A stretch of DNA of 64,000 nt from Aliivibrio sp. S3MY1 (lineage in GTDB: Bacteria; Pseudomonadota; Gammaproteobacteria; Enterobacterales; Vibrionaceae), in contig NZ_JARACO010000006.1 in the NCBI RefSeq assembly GCF_028765575.1, positions 62,001-126,000 on the forward strand, given 5' to 3'. A model generated the notes under the pieces. That model ran no database searches. It was given only the letters and a program-made list of their open reading frames with translations, and was not told where the DNA came from. Below are positions 10,056 to 20,190 of this stretch, one piece after another. The translations under genes were made by a program, and so were the position numbers. Numbering within the stretch: the first letter of the stretch is position 1; each line of letters starts with the position of its first letter.

Positions 10056-12572
10056 TTAGACTGGTTTTGCCTTGCATTGTTGCTGTCCGCTACGATAAGG
10101 AAGAATACAAGCGTCTTGCTCGCCATTAGAAACCACCTCATAAAACTGAGGTAAATTGAAGTTCACTTTATCTGGATTAGCTAAATCGACATTGTTACGA
10201 CTTGAGGTGTAATAATGGTTAATGCTGTTTACCATGTCATCTTTGCTGCCATAACATTGGTGGTAAATCTCAACCTTATTCTCTTCATCTAAGACGTAAA
10301 TATTAAAACCTTCATCCAGACTATCATCAAAGAAGAACTGAATTAAGCCTTCACTTGCAAACGAATCTACGGCTTCAGGGATCACAACACCACTACTATC
10401 TCCAAGAGGGATCGTCGTTGAACCAATCGCTTTATTGGTTGAAATACTCGAATAAAATTGAACTGAATCTTCCAGTTTTTGGATCGATACTCCACGACGT
10501 TCAAAGAATAAACCATACATGGTCGAGCCAATTTTAATGCCTTTAAAGCGACGACGTTTTTCGTTATTTTCAACCGGTTTTAGACGAAGTTCGATACACT
10601 CAGCTAACAGTTGATAGATATTATTACGAATAATACCGCGCATTTGTTTGCTGTAGCAGAAGACATCTACCGACTCAGGACGAGTCGCATCTTGGTGCAT
10701 TTTACATAGCACGGTTTTAAGCGCATCTAAAATTGCCGTTTCACCACTGAAGTTAAGTGTTCTTACTTCATGCCATGAATTGCGATATACCAAGTCGACA
10801 CTGCCGATCAAATTATTCTGATCACTACCACAACTAAAGATATCGGCATCCGTCTGATTCATACGCTCAGGCTTTATCTTCAATGTTTCTGTTGGGTCAT
10901 TCTCCAAATTAATAAAAATAGAAAGTTGGCGAACCTCACAGGGACTACCTAACTCTTCTTTGGTTGGCTGTGGCATATGTACTGAAAAGGTATTTCTCAG
11001 ATCACTCACCATTTGATAGAACTTATCAATGTTCAAATCAGCCTGGCGAACAACCGCATCTAATCGTGTCGATTCCGTTAGTAAGCCATTAAAAAATGCC
11101 CACGCCACTAATTTACTTAAATATCTATTGTGCTCGAGATATTTTGCCCCCATCAACTCTTTTGCAATTAATGGCTCTTTGTATACATACCAACCCGCTT
11201 TATTAATGCCGTTATCTTGAACTTCAATAAAGCTTAAATCAGCTTCATGCAAGTCTGGTGAAATTTTGGGATTGAGTAGCGTGACCTTGCCTGGAAGTTT
11301 TTCAAATGCGGCGTAAAGTTTACGAGCAAGAATACTGATATCTTCAGGACTTATCGACGACGTTATATCATTATTACGCGCAAAACGGATCAAGTTACGA
11401 TAACTTTGCATTAATGCTTCTAGCAGATCGTTATGCGATTTTTTAACTTGTTCCACTTTCCATGTACGACGAGAATCAAGCTCGACGATCGTTGCTTGAG
11501 ACCAACCCCATTGTGAGGTTAATTCAGTTAACGCTTTACGACGCCACTCTACAGAGCCTTGCCCTTGTCGACGTGACAATTTCTCATGTGTTTTAAGATA
11601 AAAACTACGACGGACTAATTCTAGACGAGCCGGATCATTGGTACGCTCAAGATAACGCGTCACTTTTTCTAGCATCAGATAATACGCATCCATACCGTAG
11701 AGATCGGGCTCATCGGCAAAGAGTCTACGTTTACTATCAATACTTAATAATTGAGTGTGTGGGTATTCCCAAGAGTAGGCTTCTAATAAGATCGCTTTTA
11801 GCACCGACTTAAACGGTGAATCAATACTCTTATAGAGTTGCCATAAGCTAGAGCCAAAGTACTCTTCTGCTGGAATATGATTTAGGCGTCCAAAATCAAT
11901 CCACTGATCTCTTTTTATTACACCTTGAGAGCACAGCTGATCGACATATTCGTCATAGCTCTCTTCCATTTCTGGAGGAATAATTTGCCATAACAATTGC
12001 TGCCCACCAAGACATACCGCGGTACGGTAGAACTCATCTAATAATAATAAATGCTGCGAAGAACCACAGTTATCACCCGTCATCTCTTCAGAATAAGCTT
12101 CACGAAAACGGCTTTGTTCCATTAAGAAAAAATTGGCTTCAATGTAAAACTGCTCTGCCCACTCTGTTAGCGCATCACACTTTTGCTGCAATAATATTTT
12201 TTGCTCTGCTGGAAGATCTTCTGGAATACAGACCCATATATCAAAGTCACTGCCAATGGTTTGGCCAATAGAAGAGGTACTACCCATAGAATACAAACCA
12301 AGAATATTGCCTTGGTTAGAGGTAGATAGAGGATAACGAAGCGTCAGTTGAGCCACCCACTCACGCTGTTTCTGATTTGCATGAAACTGTTTAATACCAC
12401 TAGGTGCACCTTCAACAAAGCCCGGTAGTTCCGAGTGATTGAAATGCAACAATAATGGCAATTGATGAAAAATCTCTTGCCCAAGTGGTTTCATTAATGC
12501 CAGCGCACGCTCTATACGTTGTTCAGTAAGGCGTTGTTGTCTAGCAATTAAAGTTTCAATATAGATTTGCAA
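10056..12572 (-). CDS. cyaA: Class I adenylate cyclase
   Basis: Makes cAMP from ATP for CRP-dependent regulation; 838 aa, similar to the E. coli enzyme. The N-terminal catalytic half carries the nucleotidyltransferase-type signature GSTSSIGQTIGSDFDIWVC (about residues 97-115). The C-terminal half is the regulatory region. The start codon is TTG (rc of 12570-12572) giving MQIYIETL; a TTG start is also used by E. coli cyaA and limits translation. It is divergent from hemC. A CRP-like site in the shared upstream region suggests feedback by cAMP-CRP. Confidence 0.96.
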   Translation of the reverse strand: MQIYIETLIARQQRLTEQRIERALALMKPLGQEIFHQLPLLLHFNHSELPGFVEGAPSGIKQFHANQKQREWVAQLTLRYPLSTSNQGNILGLYSMGSTSSIGQTIGSDFDIWVCIPEDLPAEQKILLQQKCDALTEWAEQFYIEANFFLMEQSRFREAYSEEMTGDNCGSSQHLLLLDEFYRTAVCLGGQQLLWQIIPPEMEESYDEYVDQLCSQGVIKRDQWIDFGRLNHIPAEEYFGSSLWQLYKSIDSPFKSVLKAILLEAYSWEYPHTQLLSIDSKRRLFADEPDLYGMDAYYLMLEKVTRYLERTNDPARLELVRRSFYLKTHEKLSRRQGQGSVEWRRKALTELTSQWGWSQATIVELDSRRTWKVEQVKKSHNDLLEALMQSYRNLIRFARNNDITSSISPEDISILARKLYAAFEKLPGKVTLLNPKISPDLHEADLSFIEVQDNGINKAGWYVYKEPLIAKELMGAKYLEHNRYLSKLVAWAFFNGLLTESTRLDAVVRQADLNIDKFYQMVSDLRNTFSVHMPQPTKEELGSPCEVRQLSIFINLENDPTETLKIKPERMNQTDADIFSCGSDQNNLIGSVDLVYRNSWHEVRTLNFSGETAILDALKTVLCKMHQDATRPESVDVFCYSKQMRGIIRNNIYQLLAECIELRLKPVENNEKRRRFKGIKIGSTMYGLFFERRGVSIQKLEDSVQFYSSISTNKAIGSTTIPLGDSSGVVIPEAVDSFASEGLIQFFFDDSLDEGFNIYVLDEENKVEIYHQCYGSKDDMVNSINHYYTSSRNNVDLANPDKVNFNLPQFYEVVSNGEQDACILPYRSGQQQCKAKPV

Positions 12573-12644
12573 ATAGAAAGCCTAGCTCATCTTTGTCATC
12601 AGTGATGATTAATATTGAATATCATTCATTCAATACCGACGGTA

Positions 12645-12666
12645 AAACGTGATCAAGATAACACTT
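12645..12666. promoter_or_regulatory. Putative CRP operator between cyaA and hemC
   Basis: The 22-bp site has core GTGATCAAGATAACAC. Against the CRP consensus AAATGTGATCTAGATCACAT it differs at about four positions and keeps both half-sites. It is 73 bp upstream of the cyaA start. In E. coli CRP represses a cyaA promoter, so the same role is likely. Effects on hemC are possible but not shown. Confidence 0.65.
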
Positions 12667-12824
12667 TTAATTATGCTCGTAAAGTTTACACGCTTACAAC
12701 AATATGGGTATCCATACCATTTCGGGGTCGTTTTTAACCTATAATCACACTGTTGTCATCCTGTATTTTCACCTCACCCTCAAGTAGTGGTAGGATAAGG
12801 TAATTATTTTGATCGGATACTACT

Positions 12825-13760
12825 ATGTCACAGCAATTACCAGTTCGAATTGCCACTCGTAAAAGCCCTTTGGCTCTATGGCAAGCACACTTTGTTAAAG
12901 ATGCACTGCAAACGCTTCACCCAGGTTTGGAAGTAGAATTAGTTACTATGGTAACTAAAGGTGACATCATTCTTGATACACCATTAGCAAAAGTGGGCGG
13001 AAAAGGATTATTCGTAAAAGAACTTGAAGTGGCTATGTTAGAAGGCCGTGCTGATATTGCCGTCCACTCAATGAAAGATGTTCCTGTTGAGTTCCCTGAA
13101 GGATTAGGCTTAGTGACCATTTGTGAGCGTGAAGACCCACGTGATGCATTTGTCTCAAACACTTACACTTGCATTGAAGACTTACCACTTGGTTCGGTTG
13201 TTGGTACTTGTAGCTTGCGTCGTCAATGTCAATTACAAGAAGCACGCCCAGACTTAATCATTAAAGAACTTCGTGGCAATGTAGGCACTCGACTACAAAA
13301 ATTAGACGACGGTAATTATGACGCGATCATTCTTGCCTGTGCAGGCCTTATTCGTCTTGGTCTAGAAGATAGAATCAAAAGCTCTATTGAGCCGGAGCAA
13401 TCGTTACCTGCTGTTGGACAAGGTGCGGTTGGTATTGAAACTCGTCTAGATGACACTCGCATTCGAGCTCTACTTGAACCACTAAACCATCCAGAAACCG
13501 CACATCGAGTTTTATGTGAGCGTGCAATGAATAATCGTCTTGAGGGTGGCTGTCAGGTTCCTATCGGTAGCTACTCTCTTATTGATGGTGACCAAATCTG
13601 GTTACGTGCGTTAGTTGGTGAACCAGATGGCACCATCATGGTTCGTGGCGAAATTAAAGGACCGGTATCAGATGCTGAAGCATTAGGTACGCAATTGGCT
13701 GAGCAACTACTTAACGATGGCGCGAAAGATATTTTAGATCGCCTTTACGCTGACGCCTAA
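12825..13760 (+). CDS. hemC: Porphobilinogen deaminase (hydroxymethylbilane synthase)
   Basis: Joins four porphobilinogens to hydroxymethylbilane in haem synthesis; 311 aa, normal length. The N-terminus [20 protein letters not shown] and the substrate-binding segment HSMKDVP are present. The dipyrromethane cofactor cysteine lies in [12 protein letters not shown] (about residue 242). It is the first gene of hemC-hemD-hemX-hemY and divergent from cyaA; hemD begins two bases after its stop. Confidence 0.97.
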   Translation: MSQQLPVRIATRKSPLALWQAHFVKDALQTLHPGLEVELVTMVTKGDIILDTPLAKVGGKGLFVKELEVAMLEGRADIAVHSMKDVPVEFPEGLGLVTICEREDPRDAFVSNTYTCIEDLPLGSVVGTCSLRRQCQLQEARPDLIIKELRGNVGTRLQKLDDGNYDAIILACAGLIRLGLEDRIKSSIEPEQSLPAVGQGAVGIETRLDDTRIRALLEPLNHPETAHRVLCERAMNNRLEGGCQVPIGSYSLIDGDQIWLRALVGEPDGTIMVRGEIKGPVSDAEALGTQLAEQLLNDGAKDILDRLYADA

Positions 13761-13762
13761 CG

Positions 13763-14524
13763 ATGACGATTTTGGTGACTCGCCCAGAGCAAGAGAGCCA
13801 AGCATTGTGTGATGCCCTGCAAGCATTAGGGCATCCTGCTATTTCTTATCCTCTGTTAACTATTCACCCCGGAAAAGAACTCTCCCAACTTCCAGAACTT
13901 TTCTCATCACTCTCAGATGGGGATTTCCTTATTGCAGTCAGTCAGCACGCTGTCGAACACACTCAACATTACTTGCAACGCCATCAAATCGAGTGGAAAA
14001 AAGGGGTAAGTTACCTTGCGGTTGGTCAAAAGAGCGCTCAACACCTCAAAACCTATATTTCAGATCCAGTACACTTCCCAACGCCAAGCGACAGTGAACA
14101 TTTATTAGCGCTTCCAATCTTAAACCGTGTCGCTGGTAAGAAGGCACTTATTTTACGAGGAAACGGTGGACGTGACCTAATTTATCAAGCACTTGAAGCA
14201 CTTGGCGCCGAAGTAAACTACTGTGAAGCTTATCAACGTAAAATGACGCCTTTTGATGGCAAACTCAACGCCAAAAAATGGCAAGCGCAAAACATCAATA
14301 CCATAATTATCACCAGCGGAGAGCAACTGTCGTTTTTCACCTCTCAATTTGCTGGAACAGATTTAGATTGGGTGCTGCACTGTCGATTGTTAGTGCCTAG
14401 CGAACGAATTAACCAACTTGGACAACAACTTGGTTATCAACATATTGAAACGGTTGGCGGAGCCTCTAATTCCGACTTGCTGCACTATATCAGTGAGCAT
14501 CATCATGATGGGATTTTCAAATGA
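13763..14524 (+). CDS. hemD: Uroporphyrinogen-III synthase
   Basis: Cyclises hydroxymethylbilane with inversion of ring D; 253 aa. Sequence conservation is low across the family, but the N-terminal ILVTRPEQESQALCDAL and the central ALILRGNGGRDLIYQAL (about residues 128-144) fit. The position directly after hemC and before hemX is the standard gammaproteobacterial order. Its last four bases overlap the hemX start (ATGA), indicating coupled translation. Confidence 0.95.
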   Translation: MTILVTRPEQESQALCDALQALGHPAISYPLLTIHPGKELSQLPELFSSLSDGDFLIAVSQHAVEHTQHYLQRHQIEWKKGVSYLAVGQKSAQHLKTYISDPVHFPTPSDSEHLLALPILNRVAGKKALILRGNGGRDLIYQALEALGAEVNYCEAYQRKMTPFDGKLNAKKWQAQNINTIIITSGEQLSFFTSQFAGTDLDWVLHCRLLVPSERINQLGQQLGYQHIETVGGASNSDLLHYISEHHHDGIFK

Positions 14525-15732
14525 CAAAAAATAATAAACCACAGGCTGCAGAAGAAGCAGAACTGGTTGCCTCTTCTCCTGCAATAGAAAAAGAGCAGAA
14601 GCAAACACCACCACAAGCAAAAACAGACGCATTTGTTGATAAAAAAAGTCGTCGCCTAGGCACTGTTGCTATCATTATCTCCATTTTATTCAGCGGTGGT
14701 ACTTTTTTAGTATCACAGCAGCAAGTAACCCAACAACAAATACAAATTGCTCAGTTAGAACAAAAGCTAATCAGCGCTGACAGTGCCTTTAATGCAAAGC
14801 TGGTAACCGCTGAGCAACGCATTACGGGCAAAGCAGATGACATCGTCCGTAAAGCGACGGTTCTGATGCAACAACAAGATAAAAGCATTGCGAGCCTTCA
14901 ATTGGCGATTGCCGATGTTAAAGGTCGCCGTCCAAATGATTGGCTACTTGCTGAAGCCGATTACTTAGTAAAAATGGCTGGCCGAAAATTATGGCTCGAG
15001 CATGATGTGGTTAGCGCAACACGTTTAATGGAAAATGCCGATCAACGTATTTCAGCGTTAAATGACCCAAGTTTAATGCCACTTCGTCGTGCAATGGCGA
15101 GTGACATTTCAACCTTGAAAGCCATTCCTCTTATTGACCGAGATGGCTTAATTCTCAAACTAAATAGCCTTGAGCAACAAGTAAATACTCTGCCTTTGGC
15201 AAGTGCAATTCTTCCTGAAGCAGAAACCATAGAGAAGAAAGAAGTATCAACCAATATTAATGATTGGCAATCAAACCTAATGCAATCTGTTAATGATTTT
15301 GCGGATCACTTTATTACGTACCGAGTGCGTGAAGGTAATGTGATCCCATTACTTAGTCCTGAGCAGCACTTTTACCTAAAAGAGAACATCAAAGGTAAAT
15401 TGCTACTGGCTTCTAAGGCACTATATCGTGAACAAAGTGAAGTGTATTCCTCATCACTAGAGAGTGCAAAGCTATGGTCTTCTCAATACTTCCAGCAAGA
15501 TGATCCGGCTGTTAAGAGTTTTATGGCTCAATTAGATTCATTAGCAACGTTTAAAGTGGATGTTCGTTACCCGCAGAAAATGAAAACTCAAGCCCTACTG
15601 TCTGATTTCATCTCGGAGCGCTTACGTCGAAATGTGCAAGCCATTGGTGAGACACCAGTAAAAGCAGATCCTGTAAAAGAAAAAGTGACTCCCATAACAC
15701 AAGCTGAAGCAACAGAAGGAGGTAACTCATGA
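14521..15732 (+). CDS. hemX: HemX, membrane-anchored haem-operon protein
   Basis: 403 aa. A charged, Gln/Ala-rich cytoplasmic N-terminus (about residues 1-43) is followed by one transmembrane helix (LGTVAIIISILFSGGTFLVS) and a coiled-coil-rich periplasmic part with QQQ runs. Databases often call the family uroporphyrinogen-III C-methyltransferase, but I see no SAM-binding methyltransferase motif, so that label is doubtful. The C-terminal DUF513-like region includes RPNDWLLAEADYLVKMA. It overlaps hemD and hemY by four bases each. Confidence 0.92.
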   Translation: MTKNNKPQAAEEAELVASSPAIEKEQKQTPPQAKTDAFVDKKSRRLGTVAIIISILFSGGTFLVSQQQVTQQQIQIAQLEQKLISADSAFNAKLVTAEQRITGKADDIVRKATVLMQQQDKSIASLQLAIADVKGRRPNDWLLAEADYLVKMAGRKLWLEHDVVSATRLMENADQRISALNDPSLMPLRRAMASDISTLKAIPLIDRDGLILKLNSLEQQVNTLPLASAILPEAETIEKKEVSTNINDWQSNLMQSVNDFADHFITYRVREGNVIPLLSPEQHFYLKENIKGKLLLASKALYREQSEVYSSSLESAKLWSSQYFQQDDPAVKSFMAQLDSLATFKVDVRYPQKMKTQALLSDFISERLRRNVQAIGETPVKADPVKEKVTPITQAEATEGGNS

Positions 15733-16913
15733 TCCGATTACTTCTTCTGGCCATTGTTTTAGTCGGCGGATTAATCGTAGGAACGACGTTTGCCGATCAA
15801 CAAGGTTACGTTCTCATTTCGGTTGCTGATACTACGATTGAGATGAGCCTAACGACACTGGTTATCTTTATTGGAGCACTAATTGCTGGATTATTTCTAT
15901 TAGAGATGTTGATAAAACGCATCCTATCTGTGGGAAACTTCACTCGCGGTTGGTTTAGTGCACGTCACTTACGTAAAGCTCGCTATAACACGTTCAAAGG
16001 TATGATAAAGCTTCATGAAGGTGAGTGGAAAGATGCAGAGCGCCTTATCACTAAAGGCGGCCGCCATAATGACTTCCCATTATTGAACTATCTTGCAGCG
16101 GCAGAGGCGGCTCAAGGTCGTCAGCAAATTGAACAGCGAGACCATTACTTAAAGCTCGCTTCTGAGCAGTCAGACAGCAGACTGGCTGTTGCATTAACGA
16201 GTGCGAAATTACAAATGCGAGAACAACAATATGAACTTGCTCTCGCTACACTACAATCGGTAAAAGAGGATTATCCACATAACCCTGTTTTGCTTGAATT
16301 ACTTAAAGAGTGTTATTTGGCACTAAATGAATGGCGAGCTCTGAAGAACATCATTCATCCACTAACTAAAGCGAATCTTATTTCAGAGCAACAAGCTTTG
16401 GCGTTAGAAGAGAAAGCAGAATGCGGATTAATGGCATTTATAGCGACAAATAAGGGGACAGTAGGGTTATTAGAACATTGGAATTCTTTACCTAAGAAGC
16501 TACAAAAGCACGTTCCTGTATTGGTTTGTTTAATCAAGCAACTACACTCACGAAAAGCGGATTCTGAAGCTTATATTCTCTTGCGTGATAACTTGAAAAA
16601 ACGCAGCGATGATCGCTTGATTGAGCTATTGCCCACCTTAAACCTAGCAGACTATCATCCTGCAACCGTACTACTTGAAGGCATGGCAAATTACGATGTT
16701 CGCAACCCTGTCATTCAAAGTACGTTAGCTCAGCTGTATATGCGAACTGAGAAATGGCAGCCTGCACGTGACCATTTTGAAGCAGCCTTAGCACTTCGTG
16801 AAGATATGTCTGATTATGCTTATCTTGCGCGTGTTTTAGAGAAACAAAACCGTAAACAAGCGGCGGCAGATCTGTCTCGTAAAGCATTGACTATGGTTGA
16901 TAGCCAAGCGTAA
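15729..16913 (+). CDS. hemY: HemY, membrane TPR protein of the haem operon
   Basis: 394 aa. Two N-terminal transmembrane helices (about residues 1-22 and 40-62) are followed by a cytoplasmic region of tetratricopeptide-like helical repeats (for example about residues 90-180 and 315-390). It belongs to the gammaproteobacterial HemY_N family and should not be confused with the B. subtilis protoporphyrinogen oxidase of the same name. The biochemical role is unclear; a scaffold for haem enzymes has been proposed. It is the last gene of the operon and is followed by a strong terminator. Confidence 0.93.
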   Translation: MIRLLLLAIVLVGGLIVGTTFADQQGYVLISVADTTIEMSLTTLVIFIGALIAGLFLLEMLIKRILSVGNFTRGWFSARHLRKARYNTFKGMIKLHEGEWKDAERLITKGGRHNDFPLLNYLAAAEAAQGRQQIEQRDHYLKLASEQSDSRLAVALTSAKLQMREQQYELALATLQSVKEDYPHNPVLLELLKECYLALNEWRALKNIIHPLTKANLISEQQALALEEKAECGLMAFIATNKGTVGLLEHWNSLPKKLQKHVPVLVCLIKQLHSRKADSEAYILLRDNLKKRSDDRLIELLPTLNLADYHPATVLLEGMANYDVRNPVIQSTLAQLYMRTEKWQPARDHFEAALALREDMSDYAYLARVLEKQNRKQAAADLSRKALTMVDSQA

Positions 16914-16934
16914 CCCTGAGCGATTAAATATCAT

Positions 16935-16966
16935 AAAAAATGCCACTCTTTTGAAGTGGCATTTTT
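16935..16966 (+). terminator. Terminator of the hemCDXY operon
   Basis: Stem AAAATGCCAC/GTGGCATTTT around a short loop with T-run, 22 bp after hemY. The A-run on the other side could also stop transcripts from fre. Confidence 0.88.
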
Positions 16967-17001
16967 ATTGGTATTAATACCAATGCAGCGAAATATCTAA
17001 A

Positions 17002-17712
17002 CTAGATAAAGGCGAATGCATCACCAAACAGCTGTTCTTTCTTTGCTTGTTTTTCAGTGATAAATTGCTCACGAGCCGCGCCTGCCATTTCAAAACGACC
17101 TGCAATGTAAATATCCACTTCTGCTAATGAGTTGAAATCGGCTTTTACCGCGTCAAGTACATTACCTGTTTTACCTGTCCAACCTTCAGTTTTCTCAACG
17201 ACTGGGACAAAGGTGATATGCTGATGTGCTGCTGCAATCGCTTCTATTTCTGTTTTTGCATACAGTTGACACTCATCACGGCCACCCCAGTATAAGAAGA
17301 TTGGCTTTTGAATTTTTTGACTAATGGTGTGATCTAAAATTGAACGCACGTAACTAAAACCAGTACCACCAGCAATTAACAGCATTGAACGCTCGCTGTC
17401 TTCACGGATCCACGCTTCACCATGAGGGGCATCAATTTGGATATCTCCGCCGTTTTCTAGTGCCGCTTTCATTGACTCCACCACTTCACCGGCATAGGCA
17501 TTGTGCTCTGCAGCACCGATGTGTAATTCAATTTCACCTTCATGACGACAAGGGCTACTAGCGATTGAGAATGGACGTTTGTCTTTCTCTCCCATCACAA
17601 CCATTAGGTATTGGCCTGCTTTAAATTCTACTGGCTGCTCTGGGTGAAGTAATATTTGAAAAGTATTACAAGCCAATGGCTTGATAGACTTTACTTTGCA
17701 ATTGATTGGCAT
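17002..17712 (-). CDS. fre: NAD(P)H-flavin reductase
   Basis: 236 aa; reduces free FMN/FAD with NAD(P)H. In luminous vibrios this enzyme can supply FMNH2 to luciferase. An N-terminal FAD-type barrel with RPFSIASSP (about residues 51-59) is followed by the NAD-binding domain with [16 protein letters not shown] (about residues 112-127) and the terminal FGDAFAFI. It shares the Fre/LuxG layout. The upstream gene on the same strand encodes a ferredoxin, with 97 bp between them, so the two could share a transcript. Confidence 0.95.
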   Translation of the reverse strand: MPINCKVKSIKPLACNTFQILLHPEQPVEFKAGQYLMVVMGEKDKRPFSIASSPCRHEGEIELHIGAAEHNAYAGEVVESMKAALENGGDIQIDAPHGEAWIREDSERSMLLIAGGTGFSYVRSILDHTISQKIQKPIFLYWGGRDECQLYAKTEIEAIAAAHQHITFVPVVEKTEGWTGKTGNVLDAVKADFNSLAEVDIYIAGRFEMAGAAREQFITEKQAKKEQLFGDAFAFI

Positions 17713-17809
17713 GACTTTCCTTTTTCAGCTAATACCTATTTAAGATGGTATTTATACGCTGTCATTATTATGTGTATTGAGCATTACGCTCTAATTATAC
17801 GGAGAGGAT

Positions 17810-18073
17810 TTATTCTAACAACAGCACTAAATCACTTTTTGCTGTTGCCTGACACGCAAATACCCACCCGTCTTGTTGTTCTTTGTCGGTTAGAAGCGGC
17901 TCTAAATCGTATTCAATTTCCCCTTCTAACTTTTTACATAAGCACATGGCACATACGCCAACTTGGCATCGATTTGGGTAGTTTATCCCCGCGTCTAATG
18001 CCGCATCTAAGATGGTTTGTCCTTCTTCGATGCTGAATTCTTTTTGCTGTGGGAGTAAGGTTATTTTTTTCAT
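17810..18073 (-). CDS. Small plant-type [2Fe-2S] ferredoxin
   Basis: 87 aa with the plant/vertebrate-type cluster ligands Cys36-x4-Cys41-x2-Cys44 and Cys74, in context NRCQVGVCAMC and VFACQA. It resembles the YfaE class that supports ribonucleotide reductase, or an electron partner of the adjacent flavin reductase; the sequence alone does not decide. The frame allows GTG at 18076, but ATG at 18073 lies at the right distance after AGGTG. No signal peptide. Confidence 0.9.
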   Translation of the reverse strand: MKKITLLPQQKEFSIEEGQTILDAALDAGINYPNRCQVGVCAMCLCKKLEGEIEYDLEPLLTDKEQQDGWVFACQATAKSDLVLLLE

Positions 18074-18255
18074 CACACCTTTCTTTATCTTTTTCAGAGC
18101 TTAATGAAATACCTTTCCGTTTACTTTATCCAGTGAAATGAAATGTCTTTCCGCAAAAGCAGAATGGATTTAATTAGTGTTGGTAGCTTATCGATAACAA
18201 CAGCTGTTTTGCTACAAAACATTACACTTCACTAAAATATGTAGTAAACCAATTC

Positions 18256-20100
18256 TTATTTGAAAATACCTAATTCATCCCAAATAGAGTCAATTTTAGC
18301 GACAACTTCAGGGTCTTTCTTGATTGGCGTTCCCCATTCACGAAGGCACTCATCTTCCCATTTATTGGTCGCATCTAACCCCATTTTTGAGTGTCCGTCA
18401 CCATCTTGCAAAAATAACGTATCTCTTGCAGGGTCCATTCGAGTGGTTACTGCCCAAATAATGTCGTTCCAATCACTCACATTGACATCGTCATCACACA
18501 CGATAACAAACTTGTTCTCTTCAAATTGAGACCAAATGGCATCCATGATTTTCTTACCATTACCGACCGCTTGCTTATTGATAGAAACGACAACCATGTT
18601 GGCATTGTTATTTTGCAAATGAATATCGATAATCTCAGGGCACGCTTTAGTAATTTCCGCTAAACAGCCTTCAATGTGCTCACTGTCTGTCAGTGAATAT
18701 TCGACATTAGGTGATAATGCTAATTCGGCGTCCCATTTTTTAGTGATATCTAAGCCCATTTTTGAGCCTAAACCAACCACTGGTGAAGCAAAATCTAGTG
18801 AATCTATCGGGGTATTTTCTATCATCAAACTATCACGAGCTGGATCCATATGCTGAGACATTGCCGCAGTCACTTGTGACCAATCTCGTGCATTCACCTC
18901 TTCATCACACACCAATACAAATTTGGTGTACATGAACTGACGCAAGAACGACCACACACCCATCATCACGCGTTTTGCGTGTCCTGGATATTGTTTCTTT
19001 ATCGTCACTACCGCCATGCGATACGAACACCCTTCTGGTGGTAAATAGAAATCAATAATCTCAGGAAATTGCTTTTGTAAAATTGGCACAAACACTTCGT
19101 TTAGTGCCACACCAAGCACAGCAGGCTCATCTGGCGGGCGGCCTGTGTACGTACTGTGATAAATAGGATCTTTACGCATGGTGATATGCGTTACGGTAAA
19201 TACGTGATGCTTTTCAACTTCGTTATAGTAACCGGTATGATCGCCATAAGGACCTTCATCGGCAAATTCGGTTGGGTCGATGTAGCCTTCAAGTACAATT
19301 TCAGCACTGGCAGGGACTTCTAAATCGTTACTAATCGACTTAGTAATTTCAGTTCGACTACCTCGTAGAAGGCCTGCAAACGCGTATTCAGATAAGGTAT
19401 CAGGAACTGGCGTTACCGCGCCAAGAATAGTCGCGGGATCGGCACCAAATGCAACAGAGACTGGGAAAGGTTCACCTGGATTCGTTTCCATCCAGTCACG
19501 CAAATCAAGCGCACCACCACGGTGAGCAAGCCAACGCATGATGACTTTATTTTTACTGAGCTTTTGCTGGCGATAAATACCCAAATTCTGACGTTTCTTA
19601 TTTGGGCCCTTAGTGATGGTTAATCCCCAGGTTAATAGCGGTGCAACATCATCAGCCCAACAACTCATTACCGGAATTTTATCTAAATCAACCTCATCAC
19701 CTTGCCAAACAATCTGTTGGCAGTTTGCCTTACGGATGTTTTTGGTTGGCATATTCAATACTTGCTTGAATACTGGCAGTTTATCTAAAGCATCTTTAAA
19801 GCCCTTTGGTGGCTCTGGCTCTTTTAGATACGCTAATAATTTACCCACTTCACGCAGTTCAAGAACCTCTTTACGTCCCATACCTATCGCAACACGTTCA
19901 GCAGTACCAAATAGATTCGTTAATACAGGAATATCGTAACCGATAGGATTTTCAAATAGCAATGCAGGACCACCCGCTCGTAAAGTACGATCGCTGATCT
20001 CTGTCATTTCATAATGCGGGTCAATGGGGTGTGAAATGCGTTTTAACTGTCCGATCTGTTCCAAGTGATCGAGAAAATCACGTAAATCCTTATATTTCAT
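18256..20100 (-). CDS. ubiD: 3-octaprenyl-4-hydroxybenzoate decarboxylase UbiD, enlarged form
   Basis: Prenylated-FMN-dependent decarboxylase of ubiquinone synthesis. At 614 aa it is about 117 aa longer than the E. coli protein. The family N-terminus ([20 protein letters not shown]) and central [20 protein letters not shown] (about residues 282-301) are intact. The extra length comes from a tandem copy inside the C-terminal domain. Residues 345-457 (FPEIIDFYL to [12 protein letters not shown]) reappear, diverged, as residues 487-583 (CPEIIDIHL to [12 protein letters not shown]). The end ([18 protein letters not shown]) matches the normal C-terminus. Monocistronic or first of an operon. Confidence 0.95.
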   Translation of the reverse strand: MKYKDLRDFLDHLEQIGQLKRISHPIDPHYEMTEISDRTLRAGGPALLFENPIGYDIPVLTNLFGTAERVAIGMGRKEVLELREVGKLLAYLKEPEPPKGFKDALDKLPVFKQVLNMPTKNIRKANCQQIVWQGDEVDLDKIPVMSCWADDVAPLLTWGLTITKGPNKKRQNLGIYRQQKLSKNKVIMRWLAHRGGALDLRDWMETNPGEPFPVSVAFGADPATILGAVTPVPDTLSEYAFAGLLRGSRTEITKSISNDLEVPASAEIVLEGYIDPTEFADEGPYGDHTGYYNEVEKHHVFTVTHITMRKDPIYHSTYTGRPPDEPAVLGVALNEVFVPILQKQFPEIIDFYLPPEGCSYRMAVVTIKKQYPGHAKRVMMGVWSFLRQFMYTKFVLVCDEEVNARDWSQVTAAMSQHMDPARDSLMIENTPIDSLDFASPVVGLGSKMGLDITKKWDAELALSPNVEYSLTDSEHIEGCLAEITKACPEIIDIHLQNNNANMVVVSINKQAVGNGKKIMDAIWSQFEENKFVIVCDDDVNVSDWNDIIWAVTTRMDPARDTLFLQDGDGHSKMGLDATNKWEDECLREWGTPIKKDPEVVAKIDSIWDELGIFK

Positions 20101-20190
20101 CGCTATATACTGTCGTGAAGTTTGAATAGATTATACCCAACCCAATTCAAACTCACACTCTCTATTTATCTTTACCGACCGCCCTAGCTG

